DNA from: a virus
Length of the DNA: 20,623 nucleotides
Virus record (IMG/VR): IMGVR_UViG_3300033141_003971
Coordinates: 1 to 20,623 of that record
Strand: one strand, 5' to 3'
Shown here: piece by piece, positions 15,036 through 20,607 of the stretch
How the letters are laid out: every line of letters begins with the position of its first letter
How positions within the stretch are numbered: the stretch's first letter is position 1
Position numbers and translations under genes: made by a program
Notes under the pieces: generated by a model
Database searches by the model: none
What the model was told of the DNA's origin: nothing
Seen by the model: only the letters and a program-made list of their open reading frames with translations

Positions 15036-15054
15036 CGGCGGAGTGCCTCCGCCG
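15036..15054 (-). promoter_or_regulatory. Hairpin covering leader-peptide SD
   Basis: A perfect 8-bp stem pairs 15036-15043 (CGGCGGAG) with 15047-15054 (CTCCGCCG) around a 3-nt loop. On the transcript it holds GGAGG (15050-15046) in its 5' arm and loop, and its 3' arm touches the ATG at 15035. It should hinder initiation at the leader peptide. No T-run follows, so it is not a clear terminator. Confidence 0.55.
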
Positions 15055-15117
15055 TTACATCCCTCGATTCGCCGCGCACTCCCCGCCGGTACAATCGGCA
15101 GGAATGCAGGCCGCCTC

Positions 15118-15147
15118 ATCATACATGACGTCAGAAATCCCTGTCAA
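15118..15147 (-). promoter_or_regulatory. Sigma70-type promoter for the capsid genes
   Basis: The minus strand reads TTGACA at 15147-15142 (perfect -35), an 18-bp spacer, and TATGAT at 15123-15118 (five of six to TATAAT). Transcription would start near 15111 and give a leader of about 120 nt before the scaffold TTG. The promoter overlaps the last codons of the small Cys-containing gene, in DNA that is locally AT-richer than the surroundings. It would raise scaffold and coat expression over packaging genes. Confidence 0.7.
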
Positions 15148-15259
15148 GCGCCGTCATTCGGGCCGGGCCGGCGGACCGGGGGCACTCGAAACGCTTCTCG
15201 CCGGGCACGGCCATGAGCAGGCCGTTGCCGCAGTCGTGGCAGACGCCCCAGCTCTCCAT
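15131..15259 (-). CDS. 42-residue Cys-containing peptide, zinc-ribbon-like remnant
   Basis: ATG 15259 shares a TGATG with the portal stop, a typical coupled start, and the frame ends at TGA 15133-15131. The peptide begins MESWGVCHDCGNGLLMAVPG and contains a first CxxC knuckle at Cys7 and Cys10, then FECPRS at residues 25-30. A normal zinc ribbon would have CPxC at the second knuckle; here the last position is Ser, encoded TCC, one base from the Cys codon TGC. It may be a degenerate or three-ligand zinc finger. Portal-adjacent small ribbon proteins occur in phages, but no role is known to me. The capsid promoter overlaps its 3' end. Confidence 0.55.
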   Translation of the reverse strand: MESWGVCHDCGNGLLMAVPGEKRFECPRSAGPARMTALDRDF

Positions 15260-17151
15260 CAGAGGCCCCCCTCGCCCGCCAGGAACATGCGCAGCAGCTC
15301 CTGCGCGTCCGCGTCCATGCCCGCCCCCAGGCCCGGCACCTGCTCCAGCGTCAGGCCCTGTCTCTTCGCCGCGTCGATGTCGCGCATGATGAACGGGTCC
15401 ACCACCGCCGCGAGCTGGTCGCGCATCATCTCCATCATCTGGGCGTTCTCCGCCTCCGCCGCCATCTCTCCGGTCACCTCCTGCGGGACCATCTGCGGCG
15501 CGGCCGCGACAGGGCCGCCCGCACCATCGGCGCCGGGCGCCTCGGCGGCCATCTGCGCCTCGGCCGCGGCCTGCTGGGCCATGTCGGCCTCGGCCTGGGC
15601 CGCCGCCTCCTGGCCCGCCACCTGCGCCCCGACGACCGCCTGATAGCGTTGCACGACCTTGTGCTTGTCCGGGAAGTTCACGGCATTCAGCAGCTCCGGC
15701 AGGAGCAGCTCCCACCCGACGATCTGCGCTATCGCCAGCGCCGTCTCGGCCTCCGCCGCCTCGCTGCGCGGCAGCCGCCCGTCCGCCTGCACCAGCACCT
15801 GGAACGGGTACGGGTTCTTGCCCTGCTCGCTTCCCAGCCGCGCCGGGTCCATCCGCAGAACCTGCGGCCTGCCCGCGTTGACCACCGGCATGGCGCGCTG
15901 CTCGGCGTAGTTGCGCTGCATCAGCTCCAGCAGCATCTGCCCCACCTGCCCCCAGGCGTTGCCCCAGAACATCGCCGGACCCGCCTGCCGCGTGCGGCCC
16001 GCCCGCTGGAGCACCTCCAGCGAGATACCCGAGGTGAGGCCCTTCGGCCGTATGCCGCGCTCCACTTCCTGCACGCCGCTGAGCACGTCGAGGCTTGCCT
16101 GCAGCGCCTGCAGCTCGTGGAAGACCTCCGGCGGGAGCGTCGGCGGGACCCAGGGGTCCGCCCTGCCGTCCGGCGTCTTCACCACCGTCCTCTGGCCCGG
16201 CGAGAGGTTGAGCACCAGGTTGGCGTCGTCGGTAATGATCGCCGGGTTGACGTAGAAGCGGAACCAGGTGGCGAGGCGCGTGCGGAGCTTGTTGATCTCG
16301 TCCTGGGAGTATCTGAGCTGCGGGACGATGCTCTGTGACCAGAAGTGGTTCTGGTCGGGCCACATCTGGAAGTGGACGAGCGGGATGACCTCGCCGGGGA
16401 TGGGCGACGGGCGTTGCACGATCAGCTGGCCGCCGGTGTAGATGGTCTGCCGTGCCCCGAAGAGGTCGTAGACCTCCCAGACCTCGACCTGCTCGACGGC
16501 GCCGCCGCCACGCGGCGCGATGATCGACTTCGGCGGGATGTCCTGCGTGTCGGTGACCGGCTGCGCCCGCTCCCAATCAATGGTCTCCTCGCCGAAGAGG
16601 CGCTTCGCCAGGGCCTTCCCGTAGACGTTCTTGATAGCGACGAACTCGGCGTCGTTGAGCGACTTGGCGGTGGGGTCGGGGTAGATGAGAAAGGGGCTCA
16701 CGGCGGAGAGGGCGGCGTCCTCCTGGCGGGCGGACCAGTGCGGCTTGAGGAAGCCGTTGCCCAGCCGCGTCACGTCCGTGTAGGTCTGCCACTGCGCCAG
16801 GGCCAGGTTCTTCACGGAGTAGAAGTGCTGCATCCAGTCGGTGAGGTCCTCGGCGAAGGGCTCCTGCGCCTCGTCGAGCGCCGCGACGTACCACGGTGGC
16901 GTCGCGAGCACGAGCATCGCCACCATCGTGTCCAGGAGCGCCTTCACGTAATTGATGACGGTCAGGTCGGTCCTGCACTCGGCGGGGAGCCCTTCGAGGA
17001 GGCCGTCCTTCTGGCCCGCGCCGTCCACGTACTCGACGTGGCCGCGCCAGTCGTCATGCCTGGCCTTCGCGGGGGCCTGGGCGGCCTGGACCTTCTCGTG
17101 GACCTCGCGCACCGCCGGGTCGGACAGGTCGTAATCCATCGCGCTCACCAC
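15259..17151 (-). CDS. Portal protein
   Basis: A 630-residue protein read from GTG 17151, whose SD GGAGAGGAG ends 6 nt upstream; an ATG four codons later (17139) is too far from it. Early helices (VINYVKALLDTMVAMLVLAT) are followed by TDWMQHFYSVKN and LGNGFLKPHW. The SPFLIYPDPTAKSLNDAEFV segment is typical of podovirus-type portals, which also carry a long helical barrel region: VQEVERGIRPKGLTSGISLE, then MFWGNAWGQVGQMLLELMQR. The C-terminus is Ala/Gln/Glu-rich helix (AAQAEADMAQQAAAEAQMAA). A dodecameric ring at one capsid vertex, the site of packaging and adaptor binding, is the known role. It follows the terminase, separated by the inserted methyltransferase gene, and is translationally coupled to it. 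Confidence 0.8.
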   Translation of the reverse strand: MVSAMDYDLSDPAVREVHEKVQAAQAPAKARHDDWRGHVEYVDGAGQKDGLLEGLPAECRTDLTVINYVKALLDTMVAMLVLATPPWYVAALDEAQEPFAEDLTDWMQHFYSVKNLALAQWQTYTDVTRLGNGFLKPHWSARQEDAALSAVSPFLIYPDPTAKSLNDAEFVAIKNVYGKALAKRLFGEETIDWERAQPVTDTQDIPPKSIIAPRGGGAVEQVEVWEVYDLFGARQTIYTGGQLIVQRPSPIPGEVIPLVHFQMWPDQNHFWSQSIVPQLRYSQDEINKLRTRLATWFRFYVNPAIITDDANLVLNLSPGQRTVVKTPDGRADPWVPPTLPPEVFHELQALQASLDVLSGVQEVERGIRPKGLTSGISLEVLQRAGRTRQAGPAMFWGNAWGQVGQMLLELMQRNYAEQRAMPVVNAGRPQVLRMDPARLGSEQGKNPYPFQVLVQADGRLPRSEAAEAETALAIAQIVGWELLLPELLNAVNFPDKHKVVQRYQAVVGAQVAGQEAAAQAEADMAQQAAAEAQMAAEAPGADGAGGPVAAAPQMVPQEVTGEMAAEAENAQMMEMMRDQLAAVVDPFIMRDIDAAKRQGLTLEQVPGLGAGMDADAQELLRMFLAGEGGL

Positions 17152-17179
17152 CAGTCACTCCTCTCCGGCTGCTCGTCGG
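17145..17179. repeat. 35-bp direct repeat, copy at methyltransferase/portal junction
   Basis: This copy is identical over 35 bases to 17871-17905, and the flanking bases differ at both sides. On the minus strand it carries the last 35 nt before and into the portal start: GGAGAGGAG, TGACTG and GTGGTGA. Here it encodes the C-terminal RRAAGEE and stop of the methyltransferase and then the portal GTG start. Confidence 0.95.
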
Positions 17180-17877
17180 AGTAATGGTACCATCCGTTCG
17201 TCACCGAACAGGCCGCCGATCTGTATCACCTGCTCCAGCCGGGTGGCCGCCTGTTGACAGAACTTTTCGTCGATCTCTATCCCGATTGCACCACGGCCCG
17301 TGAGCATCGCGGCCAACAGCGTGGTCCCGGCGCCCGCAAACGGGTCGAGGATCATGTCTTGTGGCTCGCTGAAACGGTCCAACAGCCACCGGACGTGAGA
17401 GAGGCGACGGCTACAGGGGTGGCTGTCTCTGTGCTTGCTCCGCGATGCGTCGGTATGCCAGACACGACCAGGCACGACATGGTAGCCGGGCCTGCTGGCC
17501 GGAGGCGGGCCGAACATGTAGCCCACGTCGAAGCTGTACAAAATCCGCCCCTTGTAGTGGGGCCGGGCGTAGTCGAGCGTGGCGGCTCGGAAGAAGGGGA
17601 AGCGGTCGCGAGGAACGGCTGCCAAGAAGCGCGGATCGCTGTCGGCTCCCAGGTGGACCATGAGGCGCAGCACACTCTTTGGTAGGAACTCACATACCTC
17701 TCCGAACAGGGCCTCTGGATTCTCCGCTCCAGCCATCTCTGGCAGTGCGTTCGGCCATACCGGGTCCGCATAACAGGTCTGTGCTTGAGTCAAACAGCCA
17801 GGGCCGAGCATATCGCGGCAGTCGGCATGGTAGAGTGTGAGCATGTGTTCCTCGTCGCTCCAATAGGGTTTCACCAC
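17155..17877 (-). CDS. Beta-class DNA (N4-cytosine or N6-adenine) methyltransferase
   Basis: A 240-residue protein from GTG 17877, which overlaps the terminase stop; an internal ATG at 17844 is an alternative. Motif IV is ADPVWPN (residues 37-43), a variant of DPPY/W with Val in the second position. Motif I, the S-adenosylmethionine-binding loop, is DPFAGAGTT (178-186) and is followed by GIEID (199-203). Since the catalytic motif precedes the cofactor motif, the order is of the beta class. SHPCSRRLSHVRWLLDRFS matches the conserved HP...R helix region. There is no restriction enzyme nearby. I infer an orphan enzyme that modifies phage DNA against host restriction, or marks DNA at packaging. 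A sampled G+C near 57-62% is lower than the portal and terminase. Confidence 0.85.
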   Translation of the reverse strand: MVKPYWSDEEHMLTLYHADCRDMLGPGCLTQAQTCYADPVWPNALPEMAGAENPEALFGEVCEFLPKSVLRLMVHLGADSDPRFLAAVPRDRFPFFRAATLDYARPHYKGRILYSFDVGYMFGPPPASRPGYHVVPGRVWHTDASRSKHRDSHPCSRRLSHVRWLLDRFSEPQDMILDPFAGAGTTLLAAMLTGRGAIGIEIDEKFCQQAATRLEQVIQIGGLFGDERMVPLLRRAAGEE

Positions 17878-17905
17878 CAGTCACTCCTCTCCGGCTGCTC
17901 GTCGG
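17871..17905. repeat. 35-bp direct repeat, copy at terminase/methyltransferase junction
   Basis: Identical to 17145-17179. Here it encodes the terminase end (DEQPERSDWW and TGA), plus the SD GGAGAGGAG at 17892-17884 and the GTGGTG start of the methyltransferase. The two copies are 726 bp apart, start to start, and exactly bracket the methyltransferase gene. Confidence 0.95.
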
Positions 17906-19571
17906 CGGGCGTCCGGGGCCGCCCCAACTGCTCCAGCGTCAGGCCCGGCTTGGAGCCGAGCTCCCGCACATGGCGCACCTTCTCCCGCTCCACGTCCGGG
18001 CTCGTCATCGCCTCGCGGAAGCCATACTGCATCCCCAGCCGCACCCCGTAGACCGCCGCGTCAAGCAGGTCATCGAGCTTGCCGTCCGGGAACTTCTTCT
18101 GCTGCGTCTCGTACGCCCCGCCCCGCAGCTCCGGGCTATGGACGATGCGCCCGTCCTCATACAGCGGCCCCAGCGTCGTCCGTATCCGCTGCTCCTTCTG
18201 CGTGTTGCCGCCGGGGATCGGCAGCAGCTTCATCGGCGCCTCCCGGCGCCTCATCTCGGCGCGTATCTGCTGCTCCATGCTGTGGCCCCCCTGCCCCACG
18301 CGCTCCAGCCCCACCACCAGCGGCCGGAAGCGCCAGAACGTGTCGAAGATGCCGCTGATGTACTGCCCCTCGCTCTTGAACTCGTCCGCCTCGTAGAGCA
18401 GGTGGAAGTTCATCTCCTCGTCCACGCCCACCACCATGATCGCCGGGTGACTCGTGCCCGTCCCCGACGCCGGATCGAGCCCCATGTAGCACGTCAGCGG
18501 CGGGCGCTCCCGAGCCCCCACGTAGCGCACGTCGCCCACATTCAGGCCCCGCGCGCCCTTGTGGCTCGTGTCCAGGTGGTACTGGCAGTAGAACAGGTAG
18601 CCCGACATCTGCCGCCGCTTGGCCTCGTACCGCTCCTCGTCCCACTCGTCAGGGTGCGCGTACGCGCCCTCAATCTCGGAGTGAGTCTCGATCTTCCCCC
18701 CCGCCCCCACCGCCAGCCACGTCCGCCCCCGCACCGGCTGGATCGTCACCTGCAGGTCCTGCGGGTAGTAGCTGTCCAGAAGATGCGCGTAGAGGTCGAA
18801 GTCGCTGTACAGCGTGCCCGTGAACAGCAACTCGTCCGTCTGCAGCGTCGGCCAGATGTTGTCGATCCGCCGCCGCAGGAACCGCTGGTCCACCTCGCTG
18901 TCGGCGTTGTCCTCGTTCACAAGGTCGTCCAGCGTGATCGTCTGCACGTGCCGCCCCGCCATCGACTGCTTGATCCGCCGCAACTCGAACGTCGGGCTCC
19001 CGTGCTGCGCGCTCCGACCCCACACGCTCATGCTCGTGTCCGACCAATCGTAGCTCGACGGCATCAGCCGCGGATACAGGACGTGAATCTGCTCCCGGTT
19101 TTCAATGAGCTTCCGCCGCTCGCGCATCCGCTGAATACCCAGCGCCGGCTCCCACGTCACCAGCACCTCGTCATACCGCTCCGGGTCCCGCGCCGCACGC
19201 CACAACGGCCGCGCCGTCCCGAACAGCGTCGTCTTGAACGCCTCCCGATACCACAGCACCAGCGTCGGGCGCTCCACCTCCTGCAGCGCGTACGTCTGAC
19301 GCCAGTGAAACGACCCCCACCCCCCGAACAGGTCATACCCAAGCACGAACACCGTGAAGAAGTGCAACGACCCGTCAGACAGACCCCGACAAGCCTCCCG
19401 CTCCTCCCCCGTGAGCTCCCCAGGCTCAAGCACCAGCCTCGTCAGCATCCGGTCCAGGTCCAAGCTCCTCAATCGCCGCCCGAGCCTCGGCAAGTAGCTC
19501 TGGATGTGCCTCGCCGTCCTCGGACCCACCCCCCGCGACCTCAGCCGCTCCTCCGTCACCTCTGCGCTCAC
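17871..19571 (-). CDS. Terminase large subunit (packaging ATPase and nuclease)
   Basis: Read from GTG 19571 (GAAGG about 9 nt upstream) it has 566 residues. The N-terminal 30 contain RSRGVGPRTARHIQSYL, a helix-hairpin-helix-like DNA-binding pattern. The ATPase part has LWYREAFKTTLFG with Lys113 as Walker A; the Gly that normally precedes Lys is Phe. TITLDDLVNE gives the Walker B pair near Asp215-Asp216. The nuclease part has acidic residues at LDPASG (Asp366), GLERVG (Glu423) and KLDDLLDAAVYG (Asp500/501/504). It drives DNA into the procapsid through the portal and cuts the concatemer. The gene overlaps the small terminase by 146 nt; ATG 19448 would reduce this to 23 nt but lacks a clear SD and drops the N-terminal motif. 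Confidence 0.85.
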   Translation of the reverse strand: MSAEVTEERLRSRGVGPRTARHIQSYLPRLGRRLRSLDLDRMLTRLVLEPGELTGEEREACRGLSDGSLHFFTVFVLGYDLFGGWGSFHWRQTYALQEVERPTLVLWYREAFKTTLFGTARPLWRAARDPERYDEVLVTWEPALGIQRMRERRKLIENREQIHVLYPRLMPSSYDWSDTSMSVWGRSAQHGSPTFELRRIKQSMAGRHVQTITLDDLVNEDNADSEVDQRFLRRRIDNIWPTLQTDELLFTGTLYSDFDLYAHLLDSYYPQDLQVTIQPVRGRTWLAVGAGGKIETHSEIEGAYAHPDEWDEERYEAKRRQMSGYLFYCQYHLDTSHKGARGLNVGDVRYVGARERPPLTCYMGLDPASGTGTSHPAIMVVGVDEEMNFHLLYEADEFKSEGQYISGIFDTFWRFRPLVVGLERVGQGGHSMEQQIRAEMRRREAPMKLLPIPGGNTQKEQRIRTTLGPLYEDGRIVHSPELRGGAYETQQKKFPDGKLDDLLDAAVYGVRLGMQYGFREAMTSPDVEREKVRHVRELGSKPGLTLEQLGRPRTPADEQPERSDWW

Positions 19572-19908
19572 GAAGCTCCGCCTTCTTCAGATACGTCAGC
19601 ATCTCAATCAACTGCTTCGCCACACTCGTCGCACGATTGATGATCTGCAGCGCCTTCGCAGGCTCCATGTCCGCCGCCTCCGCCAGCAGCCGCTCCGCAT
19701 ACCCCATCGACCGCTCCAACAACCCCTCCGCCCGCACCTCCAGATCGTCCAACAACACCCGCCGCCGATCTCGCGCTGCCTCCCACGCTGCAAAAAACTC
19801 CTCCAACCGGCCACACACCCCCTCCCCCTCAGACCCCTCCTCCAACTCACACCCGATATACGCCTCCCGCAACCGCTCCACTGCCTCCGACAACCCCACA
19901 GTCTCCAT
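19426..19908 (-). CDS. Putative terminase small subunit
   Basis: Start ATG 19908 is chosen over an in-frame GTG at 19953. AGGAGGTGA, a nine-base fit to the 16S anti-SD, lies at 19925-19917, and the GTG would sit upstream of the predicted transcription start. The 160-residue product is helical and acidic: METVGLSEAVERLREAYIGC, then LEEFFAAWEAARDRRRVLLD, LEVRAEGLLERSMGYAERLL and NRATSVAKQLIEMLTYLKKA. A disordered Gly/Ala/Glu-rich tail begins where the large-subunit frame opens. No clear helix-turn-helix is seen. Small terminases bind packaging sites and activate the large subunit; here that role rests on position first in the module and size. It could also be another packaging accessory protein. 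Confidence 0.6.
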   Translation of the reverse strand: METVGLSEAVERLREAYIGCELEEGSEGEGVCGRLEEFFAAWEAARDRRRVLLDDLEVRAEGLLERSMGYAERLLAEAADMEPAKALQIINRATSVAKQLIEMLTYLKKAELRERRGDGGAAEVAGGGSEDGEAHPELLAEARAAIEELGPGPDADEAGA

Positions 19909-19916
19909 CGACTCTC

Positions 19917-19925
19917 TCACCTCCT
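19917..19925 (-). promoter_or_regulatory. Strong ribosome binding site, deciding start at 19908
   Basis: AGGAGGTGA on the minus strand is a nine-base match to the anti-Shine-Dalgarno region of bacterial 16S rRNA, 8 nt before the ATG at 19908. It rules out the in-frame GTG at 19953 as the main start. Confidence 0.75.
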
Positions 19926-19943
19926 CTCCCCCCACCGGCACCA

Positions 19944-19972
19944 AGCCTACCACACCGGCGTCACGCCGTCAA
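19944..19972 (-). promoter_or_regulatory. Promoter for packaging operon, with palindrome in the spacer
   Basis: The minus strand reads TTGACG (19972-19967, five of six), a 17-bp spacer, and TAGGCT (19949-19944) preceded by TGG (extended -10). TAGGCT-like -10 boxes are usual in high-GC bacteria. The predicted start near 19937 leaves about 29 nt to the ATG. A palindrome, CGGCG-TCA-CGCCG at 19956-19968, fills most of the spacer and could be an operator. Confidence 0.55.
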
Positions 19973-20108
19973 CCTCCTCCCCCGGCCTCTGTCAACCACT
20001 ACACAATGCCCCACGGTACAACGAGACACCCCCTGCAACGCCGTTCCACCACCCACAACAACCCATCCCCCCACCTCACACCAAAAATCGCTTACAACGC
20101 CTCCCAGT

Positions 20109-20127
20109 GCTCAACATCCGCTCAACA
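20109..20127. repeat. Two GCTCAACA direct repeats, 11-bp period
   Basis: GCTCAACA occurs at 20109-20116 and again at 20120-20127. The spacing is about one helical turn, which suits two protein molecules bound on the same DNA face. It may be a regulatory or small-terminase binding site; chance cannot be excluded for two 8-mers in A/C-rich DNA. Confidence 0.45.
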
Positions 20128-20143
20128 ACACCCCCCACTACAC

Positions 20144-20171
20144 AAAAACCTCCAGCAAAAAAATCTCCAGC
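20144..20171. repeat. Tandem A-tract / CTCCAGC repeats
   Basis: Two consecutive units read AAAAACCTCCAGC (20144-20156) and AAAAAAATCTCCAGC (20157-20171). The A5 and A7 tracts could bend the DNA. On the minus strand they read as GCTGGAG followed by T-runs, but no hairpin precedes the T-runs, so a terminator is not supported. Confidence 0.55.
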
Positions 20172-20216
20172 CCGGTATACACCCCCCACAGCAGGACGCG
20201 AAGCGGAATGCGAAGT

Positions 20217-20242
20217 GGGGGGTGGGGGGGGGCGTGGGGGGG
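20217..20242 (+). other. G-quadruplex-prone G-tract cluster
   Basis: The plus strand has G6 (20217-20222), T, G9 (20224-20232), CGT spacer, and G7 (20236-20242). The nine-base run can supply two tracts, so four tracts of three or more G with short loops are available. Immediately to the left the plus strand is C-rich, so G and C change strands at about 20214. Confidence 0.7.
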
Positions 20243-20257
20243 CGTATGGCGGCGGCG

Positions 20258-20297
20258 CTGCAGCTGGAGGCCGGTGGGGGCGGCGGCCCTGCAGCTG
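20258..20297. repeat. Two CTGCAGCTG repeats
   Basis: CTGCAGCTG occurs at 20258-20266 and 20289-20297, start to start 31 bp, both preceded by GGC plus one base. Each is nearly palindromic (CAGCTG, CTGCAG). It may be part of a protein-binding or packaging site, but the evidence is weak. Confidence 0.4.
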
Positions 20298-20460
20298 CGC
20301 CGGGGGGGGCCTGGCTCGATGACGCTGCCCGGCAGCCCCCCTGCCAGCGGCGACGACATCGTGCGCGCGGGCGCGACGCCCTGCCGGGCACGACGGCCCT
20401 GCGGGGGGCAACTGCATCTCCGTGGGTTGCCTGCTGCGAGGCAGAGGAGGAGTACGAGCT

Positions 20461-20607
20461 ATGGGCCGACAGACAGGCAGCCAACACACGACACCGGCAG
20501 CGCCACCCACCCCCCCTATAATCCCCCCCTCCCTCCAAGCGCGGCGGCTGGCCAGGGGGGGCTCAGGCGGCTGCCCCCCTCGTACAGGCAAGCGCCGCCC
20601 TGAGTGA
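20461..20607 (+). CDS. Weak candidate: 48-residue Pro/Arg-rich ORF on plus strand
   Basis: ATG 20461 is preceded by AGGAGGAG at 20445-20452, 8 nt away, an ideal SD, and the frame ends in TGA at 20607 inside the loop of a strong hairpin. The product is MGRQTGSQHTTPAAPPTPPI and onward to a basic KRRPE end, with no recognisable motif. It would be the only gene divergent from the packaging operon. Part of the frame translates a C-run tract, so it could be chance. No plus-strand promoter is evident. Confidence 0.25.
   Translation: MGRQTGSQHTTPAAPPTPPIIPPSLQARRLARGGSGGCPPRTGKRRPE

Larger units (their letters stand above)
19973..20215. other. Noncoding, C-tract-rich leader-upstream DNA
   Basis: No convincing gene is seen on either strand. 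The plus strand is strongly A/C-rich with C-runs (for example CCCCCC near 20067 and 20130) and thus G/T-rich on the minus strand. It contains two 8-bp repeats GCTCAACA at 20109-20116 and 20120-20127, 11 bp apart, and the A-tract tandem below. Frames on the minus strand here are low-complexity and lack an SD. Confidence 0.6.

Noticed and set aside
15053-15061. ATGTAA start-stop minimal frame just upstream of the leader hairpin
   Set aside because: A six-base match occurs easily by chance, and nothing else supports a regulatory role.
15131-16576. 481-codon minus-strand frame over the portal gene
   Set aside because: Apart from its last 42 codons it is Gly/Ala/Arg-rich shadow of the portal frame; only the terminal part has a coupled ATG.
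17970-19640. 556-codon open frame on plus strand
   Set aside because: It is antisense to the well-supported large terminase, has a Leu/Arg/His/Pro-rich composition and no motif; long antisense frames are expected in GC-rich coding DNA.
20517-20522. Perfect TATAAT on the plus strand
   Set aside because: Flanked by C-runs, without a -35 box at suitable distance or an extended TG; probably chance.
20076-20591. 171-codon minus-strand frame upstream of the terminase
   Set aside because: Pro/Arg/Gly low-complexity translation of G- and C-runs, no SD or motif, and upstream of the predicted promoter.
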